From Streptomyces sp. WMMB303 (lineage in GTDB: Bacteria > Actinomycetota > Actinomycetes > Streptomycetales > Streptomycetaceae), in assembly GCF_029351045.1 (NCBI RefSeq), contig NZ_JARKIN010000001.1:617001-681000 (forward strand): a stretch of DNA of 64,000 bases, in the 5' to 3' direction. Numbering within the stretch: the stretch's first letter is position 1; the number at the start of each line of letters is the position of its first letter. Shown one piece after another: positions 43,041 to 55,456 of the stretch. Position numbers and translations under genes: made by a program. Below the pieces are notes generated by a model. The model had not been told where the DNA came from and did not search any database. It saw nothing but the letters and a program-made list of their open reading frames with translations.

Positions 43041-43967
43041 ATGGCACTGCGACTGGGTCTGGGGTTGCCGCAGACCGGAACGTACGACCTGAGCGGCGAT
43101 GTGACAGCCGTGGCCCGCGCGGCCGACGAGATGGGCTACGACAGCGTCTGGGTGCTGGAGCGGATCATGCGGCCCGAACAGCCCGTGGACGACATGTACC
43201 TGGTGCCCGGGTTGCCGTGGTCGGAGTACTTCAGGTCGGTCGCCGACCCGCTGGTCACCCTGTCGCTGGCCGCAGCCGTCACCGAGCGGGTCCGGCTGGG
43301 CTCGGCCGTGCTCGTCGGCCCGCTGCACCAGCCGTTCCTGCTGGCCCGTGCGCTGGGTTCGCTCGATGCGGCCAGCGGCGGCCGGGTCGTCGCCGGGCTG
43401 GGCACGGGCTGGTCCCGCGACGAGTTCGCCGCGGCGGGCGTCGACTACGCCTCGCGCGGCGCGGCGCTGGACGAGCTGCTGGACGTGTGCGCCGCCGTCT
43501 GGGGCGCCGACCCGGCCGCCTACCAGGGCGAGCGCACCCGCTTCACCCCGTCCGCCGTCGGACCCAAGCCCGCGTCCCGGATCCCGGTGCTGCTGGCGGG
43601 CGGCAACGACCGTGCGCTGCGCCGGTTGGTGCGGCGCGGCGACGGGTGGCTGCCGTCGCTGGTCGCCGACGACCAGGTGGTCGCCACCCGCGCCCGCATC
43701 GCCGAGCTGGCCCACGAACACGGCCGGGACCCGGCGGAGCTCACCATCACCCTGCGGGCCTCCGTACGGCTCACCGACCGTCCCGTCGACGCAGCGCGCA
43801 GCCCCTACCAGGGCACCGTCGAGCAGATCGTCGAGGACCTGGCGGGTGCGGCGCAGGCCGGAGTGGACGAGGTGCTGCTGGACCAGCAGCTGGCGTGCCG
43901 GGACGCAGGGGAGCTGATCGAGTCCGCGAAGCTGCTGCGCGAGGCGGCGACGGACGCGGGGCTGTAG
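43041..43967 (+). CDS. LLM-class (F420/FMN) oxidoreductase
   Basis: A 308-residue TIM-barrel enzyme of the luciferase-like monooxygenase superfamily. It has LRLGLGLPQTGTY, ARAADEMGYDSVWVLE, LGSAVLVGPLHQPFLLARALGSLD and GRVVAGLGTGWSRDEFAAAG, the usual cofactor-binding set. In actinobacteria most such enzymes use coenzyme F420, but the sequence alone does not settle it. The ATG is 5 nt after GGAGG; an upstream ATG at 43002 lacks a site. It is convergent with davB across 42 bp. Confidence 0.9.
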   Translation: MALRLGLGLPQTGTYDLSGDVTAVARAADEMGYDSVWVLERIMRPEQPVDDMYLVPGLPWSEYFRSVADPLVTLSLAAAVTERVRLGSAVLVGPLHQPFLLARALGSLDAASGGRVVAGLGTGWSRDEFAAAGVDYASRGAALDELLDVCAAVWGADPAAYQGERTRFTPSAVGPKPASRIPVLLAGGNDRALRRLVRRGDGWLPSLVADDQVVATRARIAELAHEHGRDPAELTITLRASVRLTDRPVDAARSPYQGTVEQIVEDLAGAAQAGVDEVLLDQQLACRDAGELIESAKLLREAATDAGL

Positions 43968-44009
43968 GCGCAGGCCCTTCGCGGGCTCTCCGCCTCCGTC
44001 ACCGGTTGC

Positions 44010-45731
44010 TCAGTCCTCCGGAAGCCGCACCGGCTCGATCTCCTCGAACACGTCCCCCGGGCCGGGGTTGGCGGGGTCGGTGGTGCCGCCCAGATGGTGC
44101 ATGACGCCCCACACGGCGTTCAGCGCTGTCTGCACGGCGCCCTCGGCCCAGCCCGCCGTCCAGGAGATGTCGTCCCCGGCGAGGAAGAGCCCGCGCCGGT
44201 CGGCGGGCAGCTCCTCCTGCATGAAGTGGGTGAACAGCCGCCGCTGGTAGCGGTAGTGGCCCGGCAGGTTGGCCTTGAAGGCGCCGAGGAAGTACGGCTC
44301 GTCCTCCCAGGAGACGGTGAGCGGGTTGCCGGTGATGTGCTTGCGGATGTCGACGCCGGGATAGATCTCGCCGAGCGACTTGAGCATCACCTCCATCCGC
44401 TCGTTGGCGTCCAGGGGCAGCCACTTGAGGCTGTCGTCGCACCACGTGTACGACAGGCAGATCACGGCCGGCTTGTCGGGGCCGTCGTCCAGCAGGTAGG
44501 TGCCGCGCGTCATCCGGTCGGTGAGGGTCATGCTCATCGTGTCCCGGCCGGTCTCGGGGTCCTTGTCGAGCCAGAACGGCCGGTCGACGGGCACGAACAG
44601 CTTGGAGGACTCCATGTAGTGGGTGCGCTCCACCGCCGTCCAGTGGTCGATGGGCAGCAGCGCGTCGTCGCAGTCGATCCGGCTCAGCAGCAGCCAGGAC
44701 TGGGCGGTGAAGACCGCGGCGCGGTAGGTGCGGATGTCCCCGTCCGCGTCGGTGACCGTCACCCGGTTCCCGGCCGTGCGGTGCAGCCTGGTGACGGCGG
44801 GGCGGTGCACGCCGCCGGGGTGCAGCGAGCTGAGGCTGGTGCCCTGCGGCCAGTGGACGAGCTTGTCCGGCTGGTGCTCCCACAGCCGCAGCGGAAGCTG
44901 CTGGCAGCCGCCGACGATACCGCGGTGGTCGTCGTCCGCGCCGGTGTAGACGACGCGCAGGATCTCCAGGATGGAGTTGGGGAAGTCGGTGTCCCAGCCA
45001 CCGGTGCCGAATCCGACCTGTCCGAAGATCTCCCGGTGCCGGAAGGAGGAGAAGGCCGCGGAGTCGCACAGGAAGCCGTAGAAGGTCTGGTTGTCCAGCT
45101 TCTCCACCAGGCGGGACCAGATCTCCCGGATCCGGGGGACGTCCCGCTCGCGAATCGCCTGCTGCATCGCGGAGAAGTCGGCTCCCTCCTCCAGGCACGC
45201 GTTCCACGCCTCCATCACCTGGTGGTAGACGGGCGGCAGATCCTCCAGGGTGCGCGCGTAGTGCGGCTCGCCCTTGAGGTCGACCACGGTGGAGGGGGTG
45301 TCGGGAGCCAGCGGGTTGGGGAACGGCTCGGTCTCCAGGCCCATCAGGTCGATGTAGTGCTGGAACGCGGTCGAGGACGGCGGGAAGCGCATGGCGCCCA
45401 TCTCCGCCCGCAGCGACGGGTCGCCGCCGTCGAAGGTCGCCGTACGCAGTCGGCCGCCGAGCTGATCGGCCTCGTGGACGACCGGCTTGAGCCCCATCTT
45501 CATCAGCTCGTATGCCGCCACCAGGCCGGAGAGGCCGCCGCCGATGACCGCGACCTCGGTGCCGTGCTCGGTCGGCGGGACGGCGCCCAGGCCCGTCGGA
45601 TGCGCGAGGAAGTCGTCGTAGGCGAACGGGAAGTCGGGACCGAACATGGTCAGCGGGCCCTGGGGCGGCTGCTGTGCGGGGTCGCGCTGCTCGTCGTGGT
45701 CGTGGGCGGCGGTGGGCACGGTGGAGGTCAT
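44010..45731 (-). CDS. davB: L-lysine 2-monooxygenase (flavin amine oxidase family)
   Basis: A 573-residue FAD enzyme that oxidatively decarboxylates L-lysine to 5-aminopentanamide, CO2 and water. The dinucleotide-binding AVIGGGLSGLVAAYEL starts at residue 61; GGRLRT and MRFPPSSTAFQHYIDLMGL follow. The N-terminal FGPDFPFAYDDFLAHPTGLG and C-terminal AGDDISWTAGWAEGAVQTAL closely match Pseudomonas DavB as I recall it. Related tryptophan or phenylalanine 2-monooxygenases are the alternative. It lies 61 bp downstream of the amidase gene, which would use its product. Confidence 0.88.
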   Translation of the reverse strand: MTSTVPTAAHDHDEQRDPAQQPPQGPLTMFGPDFPFAYDDFLAHPTGLGAVPPTEHGTEVAVIGGGLSGLVAAYELMKMGLKPVVHEADQLGGRLRTATFDGGDPSLRAEMGAMRFPPSSTAFQHYIDLMGLETEPFPNPLAPDTPSTVVDLKGEPHYARTLEDLPPVYHQVMEAWNACLEEGADFSAMQQAIRERDVPRIREIWSRLVEKLDNQTFYGFLCDSAAFSSFRHREIFGQVGFGTGGWDTDFPNSILEILRVVYTGADDDHRGIVGGCQQLPLRLWEHQPDKLVHWPQGTSLSSLHPGGVHRPAVTRLHRTAGNRVTVTDADGDIRTYRAAVFTAQSWLLLSRIDCDDALLPIDHWTAVERTHYMESSKLFVPVDRPFWLDKDPETGRDTMSMTLTDRMTRGTYLLDDGPDKPAVICLSYTWCDDSLKWLPLDANERMEVMLKSLGEIYPGVDIRKHITGNPLTVSWEDEPYFLGAFKANLPGHYRYQRRLFTHFMQEELPADRRGLFLAGDDISWTAGWAEGAVQTALNAVWGVMHHLGGTTDPANPGPGDVFEEIEPVRLPED

Positions 45732-45792
45732 GCGGGTGTCGCTCCTGGGAGTACGGGACGGCCGCGCAGGGGGCGCGGCCGGCCTGGAGGGG

Positions 45793-46572
45793 TCAGTGCG
45801 CGTAGAGCTCGGGGCGGCGGTCGGCCAGATACGGGTTGCGGTCGCGGGAGGCCCGCAGCACCTCGGGGTCGACCTCGCCGATCAGCAGCGCCGGCGCCCG
45901 GCCGTCGGCCCGCACCGGTACGGTGCCGTCGGGCGCGGCCAGACAGCTCAGCCCGGCGAAGTCGAACGCGCCCTCGGGGCCGACGCGGTCGGCGTAGGCG
46001 ACATAGAGCTGGCTCTCCACGGCACGCGCCGGGACGAGAGTCGTGGCGACGGTGTCGTAGGGCCGCATCAGCGCGGTGGGCACCAGCAGCAGATCGGTAC
46101 CCGCCAGGGCGTGGGCGCGGACGGCCTCCGGGAATTCCACGTCATAGCAGATCAGCAGACCCAGCCGGAGCCCGTCGAACTCGGTCTGGACGGGCAGCCG
46201 GGCGCCGGGGGTGTAGTGCTCGGCCTCGTAGGGGCCGTACAGGTGCGTCTTGCGGTAGTCGGCGAGTGCCGCACCGTCCGGACCGACCAGGCGGACCGCG
46301 TTGTGCACGGCACCGTCCCCGCCCGCCTCGGGGTACCCGTAGACGACGGCCACCCCGTGCTCGCGGGCGATGCGCGAGACGGCCGCGGCGGCGGGTCCGC
46401 CGGCCGGCTCCGCGACCTCGGCCGGGTTCTCCAGCGCGTAGCCGGTGAGTGAGAGTTCCGGCGTGACCAGCAGCCGGGCGCCGCGTGCCGCGGCGTCCCG
46501 CGCGGCGGCGTCGAGCGCGGCCGGCCCGCGGGAACCGGGCTGGTCCTGGGTCTGGAGGAGAGCGATACGCAC
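45793..46572 (-). CDS. davA: 5-aminopentanamidase (nitrilase superfamily)
   Basis: A 259-residue carbon-nitrogen hydrolase with the catalytic triad E39 (TPELSLTGY), K108 (YRKTHLYG) and C142 (LLICYDVEFPE). Placed directly before a lysine 2-monooxygenase, it is best read as DavA, cleaving 5-aminovaleramide to 5-aminovalerate and ammonia. GTG is the start: it lies 7 nt after a -10 box and there is no ribosome site, so the message should be leaderless. Confidence 0.85.
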   Translation of the reverse strand: MRIALLQTQDQPGSRGPAALDAAARDAAARGARLLVTPELSLTGYALENPAEVAEPAGGPAAAAVSRIAREHGVAVVYGYPEAGGDGAVHNAVRLVGPDGAALADYRKTHLYGPYEAEHYTPGARLPVQTEFDGLRLGLLICYDVEFPEAVRAHALAGTDLLLVPTALMRPYDTVATTLVPARAVESQLYVAYADRVGPEGAFDFAGLSCLAAPDGTVPVRADGRAPALLIGEVDPEVLRASRDRNPYLADRRPELYAH

Positions 46573-46579
46573 GTACTCG

Positions 46580-46608
46580 AAGCTACGGGCGGGCCCGGTG
46601 CGCCACAA
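46580..46608 (-). promoter_or_regulatory. Promoter of davAB (leaderless)
   Basis: On the minus strand TTGTGG (46608-46603), a 17-bp spacer and TAGCTT (46585-46580), then 7 nt to the GTG start. Both boxes and spacing fit the housekeeping consensus. Confidence 0.65.
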
Positions 46609-46710
46609 GCAGCGGATCTTGCGGAACGACCCGCACTCCGTTGCGTGCTTCCGCCTCAGGTCAGCGATGTGTTGCGTCGGGTGTCCTGGCTCACAGCCGG
46701 GATGCCCGGA

Positions 46711-47166
46711 TCACAGCGGAGGCCCGGCGGTGTACCGCCGCAGCAGCGGGGAGAGCACCAGGACCGACTTCGTCCGCTCGACGAACGGCTCCCCCGCGAT
46801 CCGCTCCAGCACGGCCTCGAAGTGCCGCATGTCCGCGGCGAACACCTGCACGAGCGCATCCGCCTCACCGGTGACGGTGGAGGCCGCCGCCACCTCGGAA
46901 TAGTGCGCCAGCGCCCGGTGGATGTCCTCCGGCGAGGTGCGGGACCTGCAGTACATCTCGATGAATCCCTCTGTCTGCCAGCCCAGCGCCGAGGGGTCGA
47001 CCCGCACCGTGAACCCGGTGATGGCACCCCGCTCCCGCAGCCGGTCCACCCGGCGCTTGACGGCGGGAGCCGACAGGCCGACCTCGGCCCCGATGTCGGC
47101 GTACGTACGGCGGGCATCCTCGGCGAGGGCGTGGACGATGCGTTCGTCGAGATCGTTCAGTGGCAC
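46711..47166 (-). CDS. Lrp/AsnC family regulator
   Basis: A 151-residue feast/famine regulator. The N-terminal helix-turn-helix has LNDLDERIVHALAEDARRTYADIGAEVGLSAPAVKRRVDRLRE (about 3-45). The C-terminal RAM (ACT-like) ligand domain has FTVRVDPSALGW and GEADALVQVFAADM. It lies 138 bp upstream of davA on the same strand, so it probably senses lysine or another amino acid and controls davAB (inference). GTG start without a clear ribosome site; TACTGT ends 4 nt upstream. Confidence 0.9.
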   Translation of the reverse strand: MPLNDLDERIVHALAEDARRTYADIGAEVGLSAPAVKRRVDRLRERGAITGFTVRVDPSALGWQTEGFIEMYCRSRTSPEDIHRALAHYSEVAAASTVTGEADALVQVFAADMRHFEAVLERIAGEPFVERTKSVLVLSPLLRRYTAGPPL

Positions 47167-47360
47167 GGCGACAGTAGAACACGGCGCGGGGACCCGTCCG
47201 GCGCGGCGGATACGCCGGGCGCCGCGCAGCCGTGCCGGGAGCGCCCGCCCCTGGTCACGGCGACCGGAGCGCGCCGGGTACGCGCCGTCCGCGTCCCCCC
47301 GCGCCGGACAGCCGGACCGGGGCGGGGGACACTGCCGGCGTCCGGCGGAGACGTGCGGGG

Positions 47361-50214
<2,854 letters not shown>

Positions 50215-50311
50215 AGAGGGCCTTTCAGTCGTCCGGCGGCTGTCCGTGGTCGGGCGGCTGTCCGGGGCGGCTCACGGCCCCGGCGGGACCGGACCGCGGA
50301 GTCGGTGCTGC

Positions 50312-50788
50312 TCAGGTGCCGGCGATGATCCGGGTCAACTCGTCCACGCCCTCCCGGGTGCCGACCGCGACCAGGGTGTCGCCCGCCTCCAACCGGAAGT
50401 CGGGGGTCGGCGAGGGCACCGCACCGGTCCGCCGCAGCACCGCGACGATGGAGGCGCCGGTACGGGTCCGCGCCTGCGTCGCACCCAGCGGCTCCCCGCT
50501 GTAGGGGGACTGGCCCGACATCGGGATCCGGACGGTGACCAGGTCGATCTCCATCTCGCAGGTCCCCAGCCGCGGGCTCTCCCCCGGGGCGAGGATCTCC
50601 GCGAGGGAGGCGGCCTCCTCGTTGTCGAGCTGCACCGTGGCCTGGCAGGCGTCCGGATCGTCCTCGCGGTAGAAGCCGAGGAACCTGCGGCCGTCCTGGT
50701 GGGCCACCACGGAGATGTGCCGGCCGTTCCGGGTGGTGATGTCGTACTGCTTGCCCAGCCCCGGCAGCTTGGTGCTCTTGGTCGTCAT
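50312..50788 (-). CDS. Antiporter regulatory subunit with TrkA-C domain (KhtT-like)
   Basis: A 158-residue cytosolic protein. The N-terminal half is a small beta-rich domain (LGKQYDITTRNGRHISVVAHQDG). The C-terminal RCK_C/TrkA-C domain (about 80-156) contains TGASIVAVLRRTGAVPSPTPDFRLEAGDTLVAVG, the ligand-binding fold seen in KhtT, which binds c-di-AMP or senses pH in Bacillus. It is 97 bp upstream of the antiporter gene and surely its partner. Confidence 0.9.
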   Translation of the reverse strand: MTTKSTKLPGLGKQYDITTRNGRHISVVAHQDGRRFLGFYREDDPDACQATVQLDNEEAASLAEILAPGESPRLGTCEMEIDLVTVRIPMSGQSPYSGEPLGATQARTRTGASIVAVLRRTGAVPSPTPDFRLEAGDTLVAVGTREGVDELTRIIAGT

Positions 50789-50809
50789 GGCTGGCTGCCT
50801 TTCGCGAAC

Positions 50810-51835
50810 CTACGGTGAAGCGGCGGTACTGTCCGGGTCCGTGCGTTCCAACGCGGGGCGCGGCCCTGGTTGTTCCTCGTTCAACAGCCAGTCGGCGGCC
50901 GCGGTGTCGGTGACCAGGCTGGTGACCAGTCCGGAGCGGAGCACGGCCCCGATGGCCGCCGCCTTGCGGTGCCCCCCGGCGATGGCGACGACCTCCGGGA
51001 TCCGGCGCAGCCGCTCGGCCTCCACGGTGATGCAGCGCTCCCCCAGGTCCCGGCCGATCCGGCGGCCCTGCGCGTCGAAGAGGTGCGCCGACATCTCCGC
51101 CGCCACCCCCAGCGACGAGTAGTGGTCCCGCTCCTGCGCGCTGAGCATGTCGTGCACCGTGGAGATCCCCGGCTCCCAGGAACCGATGGAGACGGCGGCC
51201 ACCGTGACCTTGTCGAAGTACTCGAAGGCCCGGGCGATACCGGTCTGGTTGCGCAGCGCGGCGGCGGTGGCGCTGTCCGGCAGCAGCATCGGCGCGTAGA
51301 CCGGGTGCGCCTCGCCGCCGGCCACCTCGGCCGCCCGCCGTACGGCCTCCACCGAGCCGCGGTCGGCCGTACCGGCGTCGTAGACCCCGGTCAGCTGCAC
51401 GACGGTGCAGGGCGGCAACTGGCGTAGCGCGGTCGCCATATGGATGGTGGAGCGCCCCCAGGCCAGCCCCAGCACATCGCCGTCGGTGACCAGTTCACCG
51501 AGCAGATCCGCGGCGACCTCGCCGAGATTCTCCGGATCCGCCGCGTCGTCCACGGCCTCGGTGGGCGACTCGACGACGACCGCGTGCCGCAGGCCGAAGC
51601 GGGCACGGAGCGCGTCCGAGCGCTCGGCGTCCAGCTCGGCCGGGACCCGGATCTCGATCCGTACCAGGTCACGTTCGAGCGCGGTCTCCAGGACCCGGGC
51701 CACCTTGAAGCGGCTCACCCCGAACTCGTCAGCAATCTGGATCTTGGATTTGCCCTCCAGGTAGAAGCGGCGCGCCATCGCCGCGGCCTGCATGAGTTCG
51801 GCGGGTCCCATTCGCGTGGATCGCCCCGACGACAC
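50810..51835 (-). CDS. SorC-family sugar-binding regulator
   Basis: A 341-residue regulator with an N-terminal helix-turn-helix (RRFYLEGKSKIQIADEFGVSRFKVARVLETA) and the SorC/DeoR C-terminal effector domain (about 80-320; LGLAWGRSTIHMATALRQLPP, GDVLG, GGHRKAAAIGAVLRSGLV). The ligand is probably a phosphorylated sugar or polyol. The GTG at 51835 is 8 nt after GAGG; a GTG at 51844 overlaps that site. It is 93 bp downstream of rpe and 21 bp upstream of the KhtT-like gene. Confidence 0.9.
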   Translation of the reverse strand: MSSGRSTRMGPAELMQAAAMARRFYLEGKSKIQIADEFGVSRFKVARVLETALERDLVRIEIRVPAELDAERSDALRARFGLRHAVVVESPTEAVDDAADPENLGEVAADLLGELVTDGDVLGLAWGRSTIHMATALRQLPPCTVVQLTGVYDAGTADRGSVEAVRRAAEVAGGEAHPVYAPMLLPDSATAAALRNQTGIARAFEYFDKVTVAAVSIGSWEPGISTVHDMLSAQERDHYSSLGVAAEMSAHLFDAQGRRIGRDLGERCITVEAERLRRIPEVVAIAGGHRKAAAIGAVLRSGLVTSLVTDTAAADWLLNEEQPGPRPALERTDPDSTAASP

Positions 51836-51928
51836 CGCTCTCACCTCACTGTCTTGCTGTGTCCGCGCTGCCGGCGCTCACGCGCCGCGCGTTCATCCTT
51901 GCAGATCCCCGGCCCATGGTGACCGTCC

Positions 51929-52618
51929 TCACTCCCGGCCCTCCCCGGCCGGCCCCGCCGCCGCTGCCGCCTGCCGCCGCAGCGCCCGCACGGCCGCCGC
52001 CGGATCCTCGGCCCCGTAGACGGCCGAACCGGCGACGAACACATCGGCGCCCGCCTCCGCGCACCGCTCGATGGTGTCGGCCGAGACACCGCCGTCCACC
52101 TGCAGCCACATCTGCAGCCCGTGCTTGTCGATGAGCTGCCGGGTCCGGCGGATCTTCGGCAGCATGATGTCCAGGAACGCCTGCCCGCCGAAGCCCGGCT
52201 CCACCGTCATGACCAGCAGCATGTCCAGCTCCGGCAGCAGATCCTCGTACGGCTCGATCGGAGTGGCCGGCCTCAGCGCCATGGAGGCGCGGGCGCCCTT
52301 GGCCCGGATCTCGCGGGCCAGCCGCACCGGTGCCGCCGCGGCCTCCGCGTGGAAGGTGACCGAGCCGGCGCCGGCCTCCACGTAGGCGGGCGCCCAGCGG
52401 TCGGGCTCCTCGATCATCAGGTGGCAGTCCAGCGGGATGTCCGTGGCCCGGCCCAGCGACTCGACCACCGGCGTGCCCAGGGTCAGATTGGGCACGAAGT
52501 GGTTGTCCATCACGTCGACGTGCAGCCAGTCGGCGCCGTCCGCGCCTCCGACCCGCCGCGCCTCCTCGGCGAGGCGCGCGAAGTCTGCCGACAGGATGCT
52601 GGGGTTGATCTGAGCCAT
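51929..52618 (-). CDS. rpe: Ribulose-phosphate 3-epimerase
   Basis: Interconverts ribulose 5-phosphate and xylulose 5-phosphate in the pentose phosphate pathway. The 229-residue TIM barrel has [32 protein letters not shown] (metal His and catalytic Asp), [24 protein letters not shown] and [10 protein letters not shown] (second catalytic Asp). It is 34 bp downstream of rsmB. Confidence 0.96.
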   Translation of the reverse strand: MAQINPSILSADFARLAEEARRVGGADGADWLHVDVMDNHFVPNLTLGTPVVESLGRATDIPLDCHLMIEEPDRWAPAYVEAGAGSVTFHAEAAAAPVRLAREIRAKGARASMALRPATPIEPYEDLLPELDMLLVMTVEPGFGGQAFLDIMLPKIRRTRQLIDKHGLQMWLQVDGGVSADTIERCAEAGADVFVAGSAVYGAEDPAAAVRALRRQAAAAAGPAGEGRE

Positions 52619-52652
52619 GACTACCAGTATTCCGTGTGTGCGTTCGAGGTGA

Positions 52653-54101
52653 TCACGCGGTGCGGCGCAGCAGCGCCAGATACATCGCGTCGGTGCCGTG
52701 CAGATGCGGCCAGAGCTGGATGTCGGGGCCCGCGCCCAGATCCGGGACGCCGGGCAGCAGCGGGCGCGCGTCGAACTGCTCCGCGGCCGTCGCCTCCTCC
52801 TTGGCCAGCTCCCGCAGTACGTCGTCCACCACGGCACGGGTCTCGGCCAGGTGCGGCGAGCAGGTCACGTAGGCGACGACGCCTCCGACCCGGGCCGCCT
52901 CCAAGGCCTGGCGCAGCAGCGCGCGCTGCAGCGGTGCGAAGCCCGCCAGGTCCTCCGGGCGCCGCCGCCAACGCGCCTCGGGCCGTCGCCGCAGCGCGCC
53001 CAGCCCGGTGCAGGGCACGTCGACCAGCACCCGGTCGAAGCTGCCGGGCCGCCAGGCGGGGCGGGTGCCGTCCGCGGCGACCACGGCCCAGGGGCCCGGA
53101 TTGCCCCGCAGGGCGCGCTCCACGAGCCGGGCCCGATGCGGCTGCTTCTCGGACGCGAGCAGCGCTGCGCCCCGCTCGGCCGCCAGCGCGCCCAGCAGCG
53201 CCGCCTTGCCGCCGGGCCCCGCGCACGAGTCCAGCCAGCGCGCGTCGGCGCCTTCCACGGGCGCCTCGGCCAGGGCCAGCGCCACGAGCTGGCTGCCCTC
53301 GTCCTGGACCCCGGCCCGGCCCTCCGCCACGGCCTCCAGCGCACCGGGCTCACCGCCCTCGGCCAGCCGTACGGCGTGCGGCGACCAGCGGCCGGGCACG
53401 GCCTCGCCGGTGGCCCGCGCAGCGCTGTGCAGCTCCTCGGTGGTGGCCCGTCCCGGCCGGGCCACCAGGGTGACCTCGGGCCGCTCGTTGTCCGCCTCCA
53501 GCAGCGCGGTGATCTCCTCGCGTCCGCCGCCCAGCGCGTCCCACAGCGCGGAGACCACCCAGCGGGGGTGCGCGTACCGCAGTGCGAGGTGCTCCTCCGG
53601 GTCCTCGTCGTAGGGCGGCGCGACGCGCTCCAGCCAGCCGTCGAGGTCGTGCGCGGTCAGGCGCCGCAGCACCGCGTTGACGAACTTCGCCCGCCCGTCG
53701 CCCAGCACCACCCGGGCCAGCTCCACCGTGGCGCTCACGGCCGCGTGCTGCGGGATGCGGGTGCCGAGCAGCTGATGGGCACCCAGGGAGAGGACGTCCA
53801 GCACCGGCGGGTCGACCTCGCGCAGCGGCCGGTCGACGCACTCGGCGATGATCGCGTCATAGGTGCCCTGCCGGCGCAGCGTGCCGTAGACCAGCTCGGT
53901 GGCCAGCGCGGCGTCCCGCGCGTCCAGTCCGCCCTGTGCCGGGTCCTTCTCCCGGGCCTTGCGCAGCAGCGGCGGCAGGACGAGATTCGCGTAGGCGTCC
54001 CGCTCGTCCACCGCGCGCAGCGCCTCGAAGGCGAGAATGCGGACGGGGTCCTTGCGGGGGCGCCGGTACCGGTTGCCGCCCCGGCGGGGTTGAGTGCTCA
54101 C
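52653..54101 (-). CDS. rsmB: 16S rRNA m5C967 methyltransferase
   Basis: A 482-residue enzyme using S-adenosylmethionine. The N-terminal NusB-like RNA-binding domain covers about 20-170 ([23 protein letters not shown]). The methyltransferase domain has [16 protein letters not shown] (SAM loop), [21 protein letters not shown] (motif IV Cys) and [16 protein letters not shown] (catalytic Cys). The start is GTG; GGAG lies 11 nt upstream. It follows fmt by 101 bp, a common bacterial pairing. Confidence 0.95.
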   Translation of the reverse strand: MSTQPRRGGNRYRRPRKDPVRILAFEALRAVDERDAYANLVLPPLLRKAREKDPAQGGLDARDAALATELVYGTLRRQGTYDAIIAECVDRPLREVDPPVLDVLSLGAHQLLGTRIPQHAAVSATVELARVVLGDGRAKFVNAVLRRLTAHDLDGWLERVAPPYDEDPEEHLALRYAHPRWVVSALWDALGGGREEITALLEADNERPEVTLVARPGRATTEELHSAARATGEAVPGRWSPHAVRLAEGGEPGALEAVAEGRAGVQDEGSQLVALALAEAPVEGADARWLDSCAGPGGKAALLGALAAERGAALLASEKQPHRARLVERALRGNPGPWAVVAADGTRPAWRPGSFDRVLVDVPCTGLGALRRRPEARWRRRPEDLAGFAPLQRALLRQALEAARVGGVVAYVTCSPHLAETRAVVDDVLRELAKEEATAAEQFDARPLLPGVPDLGAGPDIQLWPHLHGTDAMYLALLRRTA

Positions 54102-54202
54102 AGGTGAAGGTGCTCCGCAAGATCAGGGTGTCGAGACCTCCACCCTACGGCCCGGCCGGGGCGAGGCGGCGACGGGTCGCGCTCGGCCCCGGCTCGCCCG
54201 GC

Positions 54203-55165
54203 TCAGGAGTCCGGGGCGTCCGGGGCGTCGAAGCGGGCGCCCTGTTCGATGCGGGTGCCGCGGGCCCAGTCGGCGGCCCGCATGGGCTTCTTGCCCTGCG
54301 GCTGCACCCACTCCAACTCCACCGGGTGCGAGCCCGTCCCGACGTGCACGGCGTTCTTGCCGACCCGCAGTTCACCGGGGGCGGGCACGGCGCTTCCGGC
54401 ACCGGCGCCGCTGTCGGGCAGCAGCGAACGGACCTTCAGCCGCTCGCCACGGAAGGCGGTCCAGGCGCCGGGCGCGGGCGAGCAGGCGCGCACCACCCGG
54501 TCGACGCGGAGCGCGGGTGCCGTCCAGTCGATCCGGGCGTCCTCCACGGAGATCTTCGGTGCCGGCGAGACGCCCTCCTGCGGCTGCGGCACCGCCTGCA
54601 CCGTGCCGTCCTCGATCCCGTCCATGGTGGCGGCCAGCAGACCGGCGCCGGCGAAGGCGAGCCGGGTCAGCAGGTCGCCGCTGGTGTCCCGGGACCGCAC
54701 CTCCTCGGTCACCACGCCGTAGACCGGCCCCGAGTCCAGTCCTTCCTCGATGAGGAAGGTGCTGGCGCCGCTCACCTCGTCCCCGGCGAGCAGCGCGTGC
54801 TGCACGGGTGCGGCGCCGCGCCAGGCGGGCAGCAGCGAGAAGTGCAGGTTGACCCAGCCGCGGGCGGGCACGTCCAGCGCCACCCGGGGCAGCAGCGCGC
54901 CGTAGGCGACGACGGGGCAGCAGTCGGGCCCGATCTCGCGCAGCCTGGCCAGGAATTCCTCGTCCCGGGGGCGCGCGGGCTTGAGTACCTCGATGCCCTC
55001 CTCCTCGGCTCGCCGGGCCACGGGGCTGGGCACCAGCTTCCGGCCCCGCCCCGCCCGCGCGTCGGGCCGGGTGACGACGGCGGCGACCTCGTGCCGTGCG
55101 GAGGCGATCAGGGTGTCGAGCGCGGGGACGGCGACCTCGGGAGTGCCGGCGAAGACGAGCCTCAT
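54203..55165 (-). CDS. fmt: Methionyl-tRNA formyltransferase
   Basis: Formylates initiator Met-tRNA using 10-formyl-tetrahydrofolate. The 320 residues contain [16 protein letters not shown] and the catalytic stretch [25 protein letters not shown] (the family has N-x-H-x-S-L-L-P), then the [15 protein letters not shown] loop and a C-terminal OB-fold tRNA-binding domain (about 205-315). Initiation with GAGAGG upstream. It is divergent from the HTH-like gene. Confidence 0.96.
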   Translation of the reverse strand: MRLVFAGTPEVAVPALDTLIASARHEVAAVVTRPDARAGRGRKLVPSPVARRAEEEGIEVLKPARPRDEEFLARLREIGPDCCPVVAYGALLPRVALDVPARGWVNLHFSLLPAWRGAAPVQHALLAGDEVSGASTFLIEEGLDSGPVYGVVTEEVRSRDTSGDLLTRLAFAGAGLLAATMDGIEDGTVQAVPQPQEGVSPAPKISVEDARIDWTAPALRVDRVVRACSPAPGAWTAFRGERLKVRSLLPDSGAGAGSAVPAPGELRVGKNAVHVGTGSHPVELEWVQPQGKKPMRAADWARGTRIEQGARFDAPDAPDS

Positions 55166-55456
55166 CAGTGGCGAACTACCTCTCACATGGGGAAAGACAG
55201 CACAGTTTACGGTCAGCGCGAGTGTGGTGCCCTGGGGGGCGTACGGGCTTCCGCGCGCCCTGCCGGTACGACATCCGCGCCCCCGGAGCGTGACCAGAGA
55301 GCCCATCGCGGCGTTGGTCAAGTCAGATTGACCGAACCGAGGGCCGCCCCGCCACCGCGCCGCGGCCTCGCTCCCCCCCCTTTTCCGCACAGCAAGCCAT
55401 CCTATCCAGCTCCGTAGCTGAACACCCCCATGTCAACAGGTCCGAGAGGCTTCTTC

